Shown here: piece by piece, positions 7,470-17,006 of the stretch
Layout of the letters: every line of letters begins with the position of its first letter
Numbering within the stretch: the stretch's first letter is position 1
DNA from: Acuticoccus sediminis
GTDB lineage: Bacteria > Pseudomonadota > Alphaproteobacteria > Rhizobiales > Amorphaceae
Direction of reading: 5' to 3'
Assembly (NCBI RefSeq): GCF_003258595.1
Contig: NZ_QHHQ01000001.1
Location: 558,001-622,000 of the forward strand
Length of the DNA stretch: 64,000 bases
Program-made: the position numbers and the translations under genes
Notes under the pieces: generated by a model
Told to the model about the DNA's origin: nothing
Seen by the model: only the letters and a program-made list of their open reading frames with translations
The model's database searches: none

Positions 7470-8497
7470 GGCGCGATGCCCCTGGGCAAGAACATGGTCC
7501 ACGTCGCGGCGGCCTTCACCCGTCCCGCGATGTCTCCCGCCGCGTCCCCGGTGCCGATGAAGAGATCGCCGCGTGCCGGGCCGACGATGGCCGACCCCGC
7601 ATCCTCGGCGATAGTGGCGGCCGCGAACGATCCGATGTCCGGCAGGTCCGTCTCGACATATATGGGCGTTCCGAGCCCGATGCGCGTGCGGTCCACGGCA
7701 AGGCTGCGTCGCGGCACCAGGGGGACTCCGCCCGCCGCGACCGGGCCCAGCGCCGGATCGCCCAGCGGGCGCTCGCGGAAGAAGACGAACGAGCGGTTGG
7801 CGTTCAGCGTCTCGTCGACGATCCCGGGGTTCGCGGCGAGGACGGCGCGGATAGACTGCATGGTGGCTCCGCCCTCGGGGAGCCAGCCGCGGTCGATCAG
7901 GACTCGGCCGATGGCCGTGTAGGGGTGGCCCGTCTTGCCGTGGTAGCCGATCCGCATCTCGCCGCCGTCGGTCAGGCTGAGCCGCGCCGATCCCTGGACC
8001 TGGGCGAAGAAGGCGTCGACCGGATCCGCCACGTAGGCAAGCTCCAGGCCGCGCCCGGCGAGCGCGCCGCCACGGATGGCCGCGCGGTCGGGATAGGGCT
8101 CGAGGCGTCCGTCGCCGGCCCGACGCGCCCAGGTGCCGTCGCCGGGGAGACCGGCACGGGCGGGGACCCGCACCAGGTCTTGCGGGCGGCGGTATATCGG
8201 GGTCTGGAACGGGCCGGTGCGGTGGCGCGACGCGGCGATGACGGGCTCGTAGTAGGCCGTCAGCAGGCCCGTCTCGGGAAGGCGCCAGACGGTGAAGGCG
8301 TCCGCCACGGTCTCGGTGTGAGATCGGCCCCGGCGGGCGAGCGCGGGGCCGATGGTCCTGAGCCAGGGGGCCTGGGCGGGTCGCTCGAGGACGCGCGGGT
8401 CGAGGTGACGCGCTACGCCCGATAAAAGCGCTTCGGCTTCCGCCTCGGACCAGCCGGGAAGTCCGGCGATGGGAACTGTGACCGCCGGGCCGCCCAT
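7466..8497 (-). CDS. mltA: MltA-type membrane-bound lytic murein transglycosylase
   Basis: 343 residues with the MltA barrel and the C-terminal 3D domain: GLLTAYYEPVIAAS is the start of the catalytic domain, VQGSARLSL and GKTGHPYTAIGR follow, and AEDAGSAIVGPARGDLFIGTGDAA is the 3D (Asp-Asp-Asp) signature. It cleaves peptidoglycan glycan strands to 1,6-anhydro-muropeptides. No signal peptide or lipobox is visible: the protein begins MGGPAVTVPIAGLPGW and the upstream frame is closed by the stop codon of the Tim44 gene 15 bases away. So either export is unconventional or a leader is lost. Linked to smr by overlap. Confidence 0.9.
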   Translation of the reverse strand: MGGPAVTVPIAGLPGWSEAEAEALLSGVARHLDPRVLERPAQAPWLRTIGPALARRGRSHTETVADAFTVWRLPETGLLTAYYEPVIAASRHRTGPFQTPIYRRPQDLVRVPARAGLPGDGTWARRAGDGRLEPYPDRAAIRGGALAGRGLELAYVADPVDAFFAQVQGSARLSLTDGGEMRIGYHGKTGHPYTAIGRVLIDRGWLPEGGATMQSIRAVLAANPGIVDETLNANRSFVFFRERPLGDPALGPVAAGGVPLVPRRSLAVDRTRIGLGTPIYVETDLPDIGSFAAATIAEDAGSAIVGPARGDLFIGTGDAAGDIAGRVKAAATWTMFLPRGIAP

Positions 8498-8512
8498 TCC
8501 TGGAACGCCGTC

Positions 8513-9223
8513 TCAGGCCGATTCGGTAGCGACCAGCGTCCAGTTCGGATTGTCGACGTCCACCCGGCGCTCGAAGGTCCAGACGTCGACCACGTCGGCG
8601 ACCTTGTTGGGGTCTCCGTCGACGAGGTTGCCGTCCCGGTCGTAGGTGGCGGAAATCATCTGGCTGTCGATCCGCGTCGTCACGCGGGCGACCTTGGCCT
8701 TCAGCGACGCGTCGGTGATCGACATCTTGTCGATCCCGATGAGGGTCGTGGACATCGACTGGCCGTGCGCCTCGCGGTCGGAGATGGCGGCGGAGAAGCC
8801 CTCCATCACCTCTTCCGAGAGAAGCGGACGCAGCGTGTCGCGATCGCCACCGGCGAAGGCGGTGACGATCATCTCGTACGCCATCTGCGCGCCGTTCAGG
8901 AACTGCTTCGGCTCGAACGACGGATCGGCGACGACGATCTCCTTCAACGCGTTGTAAAGCGGGGTGTCCTTGGTCGCGACGGGCTTGAGACGCTCCTCGA
9001 CCACGCTCGGCTCGGGGCCGCCGGCCTGGGCGTTGGCGCCCTGGCGCGGCAGCGAGACGACATTGTCGTTCCCGCGCGACTCGTTGCCGCTGCGTGCGGT
9101 GTACGGATCATAAGGAGGACGCTCATTCCCGGTGCGACGGCCCAACACGCTCCGCAGGCGCAGGAAGATCGCGATGGCGAGCGCCAGGATCATCAAATTG
9201 TAGATGTCGAAGAATTCACTCAT
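8513..9223 (-). CDS. Tim44-like domain protein
   Basis: 236 residues. A single hydrophobic segment at about residues 9 to 22 (YNLMILALAIAIFLRL) anchors the protein in the membrane. A polar linker with Arg, Asn and Pro follows, and from about residue 90 comes the Tim44/TimA-like domain (FLNGAQMAYEMIVTAFAGGD, then DVWTFERRVDVDNPNWTL). In mitochondria Tim44 tethers the import motor; the alphaproteobacterial homologue sits beside secB and is thought to be an inner-membrane protein of unknown role. It is the first gene of the minus-strand run with mltA and smr, and is divergent from fxsA. Confidence 0.9.
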   Translation of the reverse strand: MSEFFDIYNLMILALAIAIFLRLRSVLGRRTGNERPPYDPYTARSGNESRGNDNVVSLPRQGANAQAGGPEPSVVEERLKPVATKDTPLYNALKEIVVADPSFEPKQFLNGAQMAYEMIVTAFAGGDRDTLRPLLSEEVMEGFSAAISDREAHGQSMSTTLIGIDKMSITDASLKAKVARVTTRIDSQMISATYDRDGNLVDGDPNKVADVVDVWTFERRVDVDNPNWTLVATESA

Positions 9224-9297
9224 CCACTGCTAACCTGTCAGCCCGGTTTGGGAACTCCGCCGCGGCCCATGCCGCTCCGGTCGCTCCATTTAACACA

Positions 9298-9319
9298 TAA
9301 GACGCCTTCCAGCGTCTTA
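9298..9319. promoter_or_regulatory. 8-bp inverted repeat between Tim44-like gene and fxsA
   Basis: TAAGACGC-CTTCCA-GCGTCTTA is a perfect inverted repeat inside the 213-base divergent intergenic region. It could be an operator for either gene or a leader hairpin. No T run follows. Confidence 0.3.
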
Positions 9320-9436
9320 CAGGTCTTGATCGCGGAACGGCATGCGGCGGACCGTATCGGACTGAGACAAGCCGGTCTACGTCTGCCGGTCGAAATCACA
9401 ATCGCGCGTTCCCATATTTAACCGACGAAAAGGGAA

Positions 9437-9940
9437 ATGCTTGTGATCCGAACCGTCCTATTCGCAATTTTGCTCATCATCCCGATCGCGGAGATCGCCG
9501 TCTTTTTGACGGTCGGTAGCATCATCGGCGTCCTGCCGACGCTGCTGATCATCGTTCTGACAGCAATCCTCGGTGCCGCACTATTGAAGCGGCAGGGTCT
9601 TTCGGCCTTCGCAAAACTGCAGGAGGACGTGCGCGCCGGCCGCGTTCCGACGGCCGCCATCGGTGAAACCATCACCGTCGCCATTGCAGGCATGCTGCTT
9701 CTGACCCCGGGGTTCATCACCGACACCATCGGCTTCCTGCTCTTCGTGCCCTCGGTCCGAAGCTGGCTCTGGAAGCAGATCTCCGGCTCGGTGCAGATCC
9801 ATAGCGCCGGCGGCACGACCGGCGGGATGGGACCGGGCGGCGGGCCGCGCCGCACCGGCGGACCGCCGCCGGTCATCGACCTCGAGTCGAGCGAGGTGCG
9901 CCCCGACCCGACGACACCCTGGCGCGAAGAGCAGCGCTGA
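9437..9940 (+). CDS. fxsA: FxsA family membrane protein
   Basis: 167 residues. The first 100 residues hold three to four hydrophobic segments with the FxsA pattern: VLFAILLIIPIAEIAVFLTV, then LPTLLIIVLTAILGAALLKRQG, then AGMLLLTPGFITDTIGFLL. In E. coli FxsA overexpression relieves F-plasmid exclusion of phage T7; the normal role is unknown. The C-terminal 50 residues are Gly/Pro-rich and probably disordered. AAAAGGG precedes the ATG. It sits in the conserved Rhizobiales position between the Tim44-like gene and secB. Confidence 0.9.
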   Translation: MLVIRTVLFAILLIIPIAEIAVFLTVGSIIGVLPTLLIIVLTAILGAALLKRQGLSAFAKLQEDVRAGRVPTAAIGETITVAIAGMLLLTPGFITDTIGFLLFVPSVRSWLWKQISGSVQIHSAGGTTGGMGPGGGPRRTGGPPPVIDLESSEVRPDPTTPWREEQR

Positions 9941-10096
9941 CCGGCAAGCGCCGCGTTCCGGCCCGTGCCGGGGCGCGCCGCGCCGTTGCCACCCCGCGTC
10001 ATATTCGCGCTCCCGTCATGGCATTGGGCCTAGGATTGTCCTGGCCAAAATGTTAGCCCGCGCCAGAACTCAAACACGTTCACGAACGGACTCACC

Positions 10097-10585
10097 ATGA
10101 CTGACGCCACCACCGGCGCGCCAGAAGGACAGGTTCAACCCTCGGTTCGCGTTCTCGCGCAGTACGTCAAAGACCTGTCGTTCGAGAATCCCCGGGCGCC
10201 TGCCTCGCTCCAGACCCGCGATGCCAACCCGAAGATCAACATCGCCGTCAACGTCGCCGCCAAGCCGCTCGCCGAGAACGACTTTGAAGTGACGCTGACC
10301 CTCGACGCCAAGGCGGGCGAAGAGAACGATATCGCCTTCCAGACCGAGCTGCAGTACGCGGGCGTCATCCGCGTCGCCGGCATGAAGCCGGAGCACGTCC
10401 AGCCGTTCCTGCTGATCGAGGGTCCGCGTCTGCTCTTCCCGTTCGCGCGGCAGATCGTGGCCGAGGCGGTCCGCAACGGCGGCTTCCCGCCGCTGATGAT
10501 CGACCCGATCGACTTCGTGGCGCTCTACCGCCGCAACCTTGAGCGGGCGCAGCAGCAGCACAACGCGACGCCGGTCACCAACTGA
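10097..10585 (+). CDS. secB: Protein-export chaperone SecB
   Basis: 162 residues. A cytoplasmic tetrameric chaperone that keeps preproteins unfolded and delivers them to SecA. The SecB core is plain: [14 protein letters not shown] at residues 19 to 32, then NINVAVNV-type [22 protein letters not shown], and [23 protein letters not shown] near the C-terminus. The N-terminal 18 residues are a short polar extension. It converges with dnaQ with only three bases between the stop codons and no visible terminator. Confidence 0.96.
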   Translation: MTDATTGAPEGQVQPSVRVLAQYVKDLSFENPRAPASLQTRDANPKINIAVNVAAKPLAENDFEVTLTLDAKAGEENDIAFQTELQYAGVIRVAGMKPEHVQPFLLIEGPRLLFPFARQIVAEAVRNGGFPPLMIDPIDFVALYRRNLERAQQQHNATPVTN

Positions 10586-10588
10586 CCC

Positions 10589-11305
10589 CTACTCCGCCGC
10601 AATCGGCGCGGCACCGTCGGTCTGGGCCGTCAGCTTGGCCCAGATCGAATCCGAGAAGGTCGCCATGAACTCGGCATGGGCGACGCGCTCCGCCTCGGTG
10701 AGGCGCGGCGCGAGCGGCACCGGCCGCGGCTTGTGGCGGACCGGGCCGGACGACTGGTCCGCGCCGCTACCCGACCCGGCGAGGACGAAGGTCGCCTGCC
10801 GGCCGCCGGTGAGCTCCAGGTAGACCTCGGCGAGAAGCTCGGCGTCGAGGAGCGCGCCGTGCTTGGTCCGGCGCGAGGAATCGATGCCGTAGCGCGAGCA
10901 GAGCGCGTCCAGCGAGTTGGCGCCGCCGTGCTTGCGGCGGGCGATCGACAGCGTGTCGACCACCTGATGCGGTGCGATCTCGACCTTGCCGCAGCGCCGC
11001 AGCTCGTGGTTGAGGAAGTTGACGTCGAACGAGGCGTTGTGGGCGACCAGCTTGTCGCTGCCGAGGAAGGCGCAGAAGTCGTCGACGATGTGCGCGAACA
11101 CCGGTTTGTCGGCCAGGAAAGCGCTTGAGATCCCGTGGACGCGGAACGCCTCCTCCGGCATGTCGCGTTCGGGGTTGATGTAGACGTGGAAGACGTTGCC
11201 GGTCGGGATCGCGTTCAGCACCTCGACCGCGCCGATCTCGACGACGCGGTCGCCGGTGGCAGGGTCGAGCCCCGTGGTTTCCGTGTCGAGAACGATCTCG
11301 CGCAA
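10589..11305 (-). CDS. dnaQ: DNA polymerase III epsilon subunit (3'-5' proofreading exonuclease)
   Basis: 238 residues from a TTG start at 11305, chosen because AGGAGG lies six bases upstream and the family N-terminus ([14 protein letters not shown]) starts there; an upstream ATG would add 12 unconserved residues. All DEDDh exonuclease motifs are present: DTETTG (Exo I), [14 protein letters not shown] (Exo II) and [17 protein letters not shown] (Exo III epsilon). After about residue 170 there is a linker and a C-terminal segment that would bind the alpha subunit. It removes misincorporated bases during replication. It is the last gene of the ppsR-aroE-coaE-dnaQ run read away from the putative origin. 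Confidence 0.95.
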   Translation of the reverse strand: MREIVLDTETTGLDPATGDRVVEIGAVEVLNAIPTGNVFHVYINPERDMPEEAFRVHGISSAFLADKPVFAHIVDDFCAFLGSDKLVAHNASFDVNFLNHELRRCGKVEIAPHQVVDTLSIARRKHGGANSLDALCSRYGIDSSRRTKHGALLDAELLAEVYLELTGGRQATFVLAGSGSGADQSSGPVRHKPRPVPLAPRLTEAERVAHAEFMATFSDSIWAKLTAQTDGAAPIAAE

Positions 11306-11388
11306 CGCTGGCCTCCTGGAGTATGTCGCGGAGAATGCCACAGCCGGCCGCGGATTTCACCGCCGGCGGGGCGATTTCCAGAGGCGGC

Positions 11389-11982
11389 TCAGCCGAGCGC
11401 CATCAGCGCCTTGCGTGCCGCGGCGACCTGCCGGGCCGCATCCTCGACGCAGCTCCCCGTGTCGATGACGAAGTGGGCGCCGGCGCGCTTCTCGGCATCC
11501 GGGGTCTGCTTGGCGAGGATCGCCTTGAAGGCGGCCTCGGTCATGCCGGGCCGGGCGAGGACGCGCGTGCGCTGCACGTCGGCCGGCGCGCTGACCACGA
11601 CGACGGCGTCGACGCTCCTGTTCCGGCCGGTCTCGAAGAGTAGCGGTACGTCGAGGACCGCGAGGCGCGCGCGGCCCTCGCGCGCCGCCGCGAGGAACGC
11701 GTCCTGCTCCGCCCGCACGAGCGGGTGGACGATGGCCTCCAGGCGCGCCATCGCGTGCGGGTCGCCGAGCACCATCTCGCGCAGCACCGCGCGGTCGATG
11801 GCGCCGTCGAAGATGGTGCCGGGAAACGCCGCGCCCACCGGCTCCACCGCAGCGCCGCCGGCCGCGTAGAGGCGGTGGACGGCGGCATCGGAATCGTAGA
11901 CCGGGTCGCCGGCGGCCCGGAACAGGGCAGCCGTGGTGGACTTGCCCATGCCGATCGAGCCGGTGAGGCCGACCGTCCTCAT
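11389..11982 (-). CDS. coaE: Dephospho-CoA kinase
   Basis: 197 residues. Catalyses the last step of coenzyme A synthesis, phosphorylation of dephospho-CoA. The P-loop [12 protein letters not shown] is at the N-terminus, followed by [14 protein letters not shown], the usual CoaE lid-side block, and [10 protein letters not shown], the conserved substrate-binding strand. Length is typical. It starts ten bases after aroE and belongs to the same transcript. Confidence 0.95.
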   Translation of the reverse strand: MRTVGLTGSIGMGKSTTAALFRAAGDPVYDSDAAVHRLYAAGGAAVEPVGAAFPGTIFDGAIDRAVLREMVLGDPHAMARLEAIVHPLVRAEQDAFLAAAREGRARLAVLDVPLLFETGRNRSVDAVVVVSAPADVQRTRVLARPGMTEAAFKAILAKQTPDAEKRAGAHFVIDTGSCVEDAARQVAAARKALMALG

Positions 11983-11992
11983 CGCTCCGGAC

Positions 11993-12802
11993 TCATAATG
12001 TGGCGATCACCTTGGACCGGAGCGCCTCGTCGACCTCCGGCGTTTGTCCGAACCATTTCTCAAATCCCACGGTCGCCTGATGGAGCAGCATGCCGAGGCC
12101 GTCGACCGTCGCAAGCCCCCTCGCCTCCGCCTGCTTCAGCAGCGGCGTATTGAGAGGGTTGTAGACGATGTCGGAGACGACCGCGTGCGCCGGGAGCGGC
12201 GAAAGGTCGATCTCGAGCGGCGACGAGCCTTCCATGCCGAGCGAGGTCGTGTTCACCAGGAGGTCGACGTGCGGCAGTTCCCGGGGGATCGCGGACCACA
12301 GGACCGCCTCGCCGCCGACGCGCGCGGCCAGCGTCTCCGCCCGCTGCGCCCGCCGGTTGGCGATCCTGATGGAGACGCCCGCGGTCGCCAGCGCGTCGGT
12401 CACGGCGATGGCAGCGCCGCCGGCACCGATGACGAGCGCGGTCTTCGCACTGCGCCAGGACGGGGCCTGCTCGTCGAGGCTGGCGATGAACCCTGCCCCG
12501 TCGCTCGACGTCGCCCGAAGCTTGCCGTCCTCGCGCCAGATCGTGTTGATCGAGCCGAGGCGCTGGCCGACCGGGTCGAGATCGACGAACTGCGCCGCCG
12601 AGATCTTGTGCGGCACGGTCACGTTGAGGCCGACGAAACCCATCGTGTCGAAGTCCGCGAAGAACTGCTTGAGGCCGTGATCCTGGACCGGCAGCAGCTC
12701 GTAGCGCGCGTTGATCCCGTAGCGCTGGAACCAGTGGGCGAAGATCACGGGCGAGCGGGAATGGGCCACGGGCCAGCCGAGAAGCCCCACACGGCGGGTC
12801 AT
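11993..12802 (-). CDS. aroE: Shikimate dehydrogenase
   Basis: 269 residues. Reduces 3-dehydroshikimate to shikimate with NADPH. Recognisable blocks are [10 protein letters not shown] (shikimate binding), NVTVPHK with the catalytic Lys, the NADP-binding GAGGAAIAV, and NTTSLGM. The ATG at 12802 overlaps the last base of the ppsR stop codon (TGATG), so the two are coupled. In most Rhizobiales a maf gene lies between ppsR and aroE; it is absent here. Confidence 0.95.
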   Translation of the reverse strand: MTRRVGLLGWPVAHSRSPVIFAHWFQRYGINARYELLPVQDHGLKQFFADFDTMGFVGLNVTVPHKISAAQFVDLDPVGQRLGSINTIWREDGKLRATSSDGAGFIASLDEQAPSWRSAKTALVIGAGGAAIAVTDALATAGVSIRIANRRAQRAETLAARVGGEAVLWSAIPRELPHVDLLVNTTSLGMEGSSPLEIDLSPLPAHAVVSDIVYNPLNTPLLKQAEARGLATVDGLGMLLHQATVGFEKWFGQTPEVDEALRSKVIATL

Positions 12803-13662
12803 CAGAAGTCCTCTGCAAGTCCGCCGGAGCCGTACCGGCGGTCGGATAGGAGCGCGACGATCGCCGCCGCGGTCTCCTCGATGGAGCGGCGCGTCACGTC
12901 GATCAGCGGCCAGCCGTTCTCGGCGCACAGCTTGCGTGCGTAGGTCACCTCCTTGGCGACCGCCTGGCGGTTCACATAGGAGGAGCCCTTGCGCTCCGCG
13001 TTCATCGAGATCAGGCGGTTCTCGCGCAGCGCGACGATGCGCTCCGGGCTCGCGGTCAGGCCGACGATCAGCGCGCGGCGCGCCTCGAACAGGTTGGACG
13101 GCAGCGGCAGGTCGGTGACGATCGGCAGGTTCGTCGCCCGCACGCCGCGATGGGCGAGATAGATGGACGTCGGCGTCTTCGAGGTGCGCGAAACGCCGAT
13201 GAGGACGACGTCGGCCTCGTCGATATCGTCCGGCAGGGCGCCGTCGTCGTGGCGCATGGCGAAGTTCAGCGCCTCGATGCGGCGGAAGTAGCCGGCGTCG
13301 AGCTCGTGCTGCGCGCCGATGCGCGAGGCCTTCTGCACATTGAGATAGGACTGGAACACCGCGACGAGCGGGTCGAGCACGTCGATGCAGGGCAGGCCGA
13401 GCTCGTTGCAGGTCGCCTGAAGGCGCGTGAGAATGTCCGGGTCCACCAGCGTGAACATGACGATGCCGGGGGCATCCTCGATCTCGGCGAGCACGCGGTC
13501 GAGCTGACGGTCCGAACGCACGAGCGGATAGACGTGCTCGATCGCCTCGACATCCTCGTAACGGGCGACGGCGGCGCGAGAGGCCGTCATCAGGGTCTCA
13601 CCGGTCGAGTCCGACACGAGATGCACGTGGACAAATGTGCGTTTTCGGTTCACGGACGCCAT
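12802..13662 (-). CDS. ppsR: PEP synthase / PPDK regulatory protein (DUF299 kinase-pyrophosphorylase)
   Basis: 286 residues. Bifunctional ADP-dependent kinase and phosphate-dependent pyrophosphorylase that switches PEP synthase or pyruvate phosphate dikinase off and on. The family signatures are HLVSDSTGET near the N-terminus and the unusual P-loop GVSRTSKTPTSIYLA followed by RGVRATNLPIV near residue 155. It begins the leftward run ppsR-aroE-coaE-dnaQ and faces hemE across the putative replication origin, the same ppsR(duf299)-ori-hemE arrangement known in Caulobacter. Confidence 0.93.
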   Translation of the reverse strand: MASVNRKRTFVHVHLVSDSTGETLMTASRAAVARYEDVEAIEHVYPLVRSDRQLDRVLAEIEDAPGIVMFTLVDPDILTRLQATCNELGLPCIDVLDPLVAVFQSYLNVQKASRIGAQHELDAGYFRRIEALNFAMRHDDGALPDDIDEADVVLIGVSRTSKTPTSIYLAHRGVRATNLPIVTDLPLPSNLFEARRALIVGLTASPERIVALRENRLISMNAERKGSSYVNRQAVAKEVTYARKLCAENGWPLIDVTRRSIEETAAAIVALLSDRRYGSGGLAEDF

Positions 13663-14050
13663 CTCAATCTGAGGATCACTGTGGAGAACGTCGTGACGGG
13701 TGAGAGGCCCGGGCGCAAGCCTGTGGATTCACCTGTCGGTCATCCACCGATCGATCCCCCGACGGCGGGGCGTGGATAGGGACGGAATATTTAACAGCGG
13801 GTTAATCGACGGATCACATCTTTGCCACGGTGATCCACACCCGGCCGGGTGCGCCCGCAGTGCCAAAAGGCGAGCGAAACTGCCGTGTCCAGCGGTACTT
13901 GCGGAGCGATGCTCCAACGTGTGAACAGTGGCCGCTCGGCAACTGAGGGACGGGACCAGAAACGCGCAAGGCGGTGAAAAGTTCCGTCGTCCCCGCGATC
14001 AGACGCCCAACAGAATCATCAGGTCTTCTAGAATAAAGATTGAAAGATTG
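13663..14050. other. Putative chromosomal replication origin (oriC)
   Basis: A 388-base gene-free stretch between ppsR and hemE, the place of the Caulobacter origin. It contains a TTAA-N7-TTAA CtrA-type site (13791 to 13805), two DnaA-box-like nonamers with one mismatch to the E. coli box (TGTGGAGAA at 13680, TGATCCACA at 13831), weaker ones (TGTGGATTC at 13722, TCATCCACC at 13740, CGTGGATAG at 13771), and two GANTC CcrM methylation sites (13726 and 14013). The segments 13785-13808 and 14010-14050 are clearly less GC-rich than the surroundings. Genes on the two sides are mostly read away from it, and parA, parB and parS lie within 12 kb. Confidence 0.72.
13791..13805. promoter_or_regulatory. 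CtrA-type binding site TTAA-N7-TTAA
   Basis: TTAACAGCGGGTTAA matches the TTAA-N7-TTAA consensus of the alphaproteobacterial cell-cycle regulator CtrA exactly. In Caulobacter CtrA sites in the origin block replication initiation. Here it sits between two clusters of DnaA-box-like sequences. Confidence 0.6.
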
Positions 14051-15088
14051 ATGGACGGTAAATTCGACGGCATACCGATGCTCGTTCAGGTTCTGCGGGG
14101 CGAGCGGGTCGGGCCGGCTCCGGTGTGGTTCATGCGTCAGGCGGGGCGCTACCTCCCGGAGTACCGCGAGCTGCGGAAGAAGGCCTCGTCCTTCCTCGAG
14201 TTCTGCTACACCCCCGACCTCGCCGTCGAAGCGACCCTGCAGCCGATGCGGCGCTACGCGTTCGACGCCTCCATCGTGTTCTCCGACATCCTCGTCGTTC
14301 CCCACGCGCTGGGCCAGGACACTTGGTTCGTCGAGGGCGAGGGTCCGCGACTGGAGCCGCTGAGCGACCCGAGCGGGCTGTCGATGAAGGGGTTCGACGC
14401 CCACCTCACGCCGGTCTACGAGACGATCTCGCGGCTGCGGGAGGCGCTGCCCCCCGAGAAGGCGCTGCTGGGCTTCTGCGGGGCGCCCTGGACGCTGGCG
14501 ACCTACATGGTGGCGGGGAAGGGCGGCGGAGAGCAGTTCCCCGCCCGCAAGGCCGCCGCCCGCGACCCCGAGGCCTTCCAGGCGATCATCGACCTCCTCG
14601 TGGAGGCGTGCTCGCGCCACCTCGTCGCGCAGGCCCGGGCCGGGGCGGACGCGCTGCAGATCTTCGATTCCTGGGCGAGCGCCCTCGACGAGGACGGGTT
14701 TTCCCGATGGTCCATCCAGGCCATCGGGGAAATCGTGAACAAGGTCCGCGCCGAGACGAATGTGCCCATCATCGGCTTCCCGCGGGGGGCCGGGGCGGGC
14801 TACTCCCGGTTCGTGGCGGAGACGGGTGTCGACGCCGTGTCGCTGGATTGGTCGGTGCCGATGGACTTCGCCAGGGAGCTGCAGCAGCGGGTGTGCGTGC
14901 AGGGCAACCTCGACCCGGCGCGGCTGGTGGCGGGCGGGCCGCAGCTCGACGCGGCCGTCGACCGGATCTGCGACGGGCTGGGGGAAGGACCGTTCGTGTT
15001 CAACCTCGGCCACGGCATCTCGCTCGAGACCCCGCCCGAGCACGTGACCCGCGTGATCCGGCGTGTGAAGGAAAGGACCGCGCGATGA
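14051..15088 (+). CDS. hemE: Uroporphyrinogen decarboxylase
   Basis: 345 residues. Decarboxylates the four acetate side chains of uroporphyrinogen III to give coproporphyrinogen III in haem synthesis. The first signature PVWFMRQAGRYLPEYR is intact, as are FSDILVVPHALG, GFCGAPWTLATYM and the C-terminal FNLGHGI. The ATG at 14051 gives the usual MDGK-type start; the frame is open further upstream but that part lies in the putative origin. The stop overlaps the hemJ start (ATGA). Confidence 0.96.
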   Translation: MDGKFDGIPMLVQVLRGERVGPAPVWFMRQAGRYLPEYRELRKKASSFLEFCYTPDLAVEATLQPMRRYAFDASIVFSDILVVPHALGQDTWFVEGEGPRLEPLSDPSGLSMKGFDAHLTPVYETISRLREALPPEKALLGFCGAPWTLATYMVAGKGGGEQFPARKAAARDPEAFQAIIDLLVEACSRHLVAQARAGADALQIFDSWASALDEDGFSRWSIQAIGEIVNKVRAETNVPIIGFPRGAGAGYSRFVAETGVDAVSLDWSVPMDFARELQQRVCVQGNLDPARLVAGGPQLDAAVDRICDGLGEGPFVFNLGHGISLETPPEHVTRVIRRVKERTAR

Positions 15089-15516
15089 CCGAGTACTACA
15101 CCTGGATCAAGGCGGCGCACCTCGTCTCGGTGATCTCGTGGATGGCGGCGCTCCTCTACCTGCCGCGGCTGATGGTGTACCATGTGGCCGCCGAGAAGGG
15201 CTCGGTGCAGTCCGAGACGTTCAAGGTGATGGAGCGGCGGCTGCTGCGCGGCATCGCCAATCCGGCGATGGTCGCGACGTGGGTGTTCGGCCTGATGCTC
15301 GCCTACGTGCTGGACGCCTGGTCGATGGGCTGGTTCCACGCCAAGCTGGCGCTCGTGGTGGCGCTGACGGTCATCCATCACATGATGGTGAGGTGGATGA
15401 AGGCGTTCCGCCGCGACGAGAATACCAAATCGGCGAAATACTTCCGCATAGCGAACGAGATACCCGCGGTACTGATGATCGGGATCGTCATCCTCGTGAC
15501 GGTCAAACCGTTCTGA
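15085..15516 (+). CDS. hemJ: Protoporphyrinogen oxidase HemJ
   Basis: 143 residues with four membrane helices. Oxidises protoporphyrinogen IX to protoporphyrin IX in bacteria that lack HemG and HemY. Diagnostic features are WIKAAHLVSVISWMAALLYLPRL with the essential His and the following Arg, ANPAMVATWVFG, KLALVVALTVIHHMM and the C-terminal RIANEIPAVLMIGIV. It starts within hemE (ATGA overlap), so haem synthesis steps are co-expressed. The hemE-hemJ-rho order is conserved in Rhizobiales. Confidence 0.93.
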   Translation: MTEYYTWIKAAHLVSVISWMAALLYLPRLMVYHVAAEKGSVQSETFKVMERRLLRGIANPAMVATWVFGLMLAYVLDAWSMGWFHAKLALVVALTVIHHMMVRWMKAFRRDENTKSAKYFRIANEIPAVLMIGIVILVTVKPF

Positions 15517-15615
15517 CGCGATTCTGGGCGAATTTTGCCCAACATGCCCTTGCGAATGTGGCGCGGCGACTGTAAGTTAGGCGTATCCAGCGGTCGTTGG
15601 TTATGAACGGGGCGA

Positions 15616-15671
15616 TTTCTCCCTCCGCCCCCGAAACGACCGCCCGGACCCTTCCTTCCTTTTTGCCCCTT
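15616..15671 (+). promoter_or_regulatory. Pyrimidine-rich, G-poor rho leader, candidate rut site
   Basis: The 56 bases before the rho gene are dominated by C and T (for example TTCTCCCTCCGCCCCC and CCCTTCCTTCCTTTTTGCCC). Such unstructured C-rich, G-poor RNA is what Rho binds. As rho is autoregulated by attenuation in its leader in E. coli, this could serve the same feedback (inference). Confidence 0.4.
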
Positions 15672-15706
15672 GTTAGCGGCTGATGTCCGTCATCCAGGAC
15701 AACCAA

Positions 15707-16969
<1,263 letters not shown>

Positions 16970-17006
16970 CGCACTGTATCGTGACGCGATCCTTTGGCCG
17001 GGCCGC

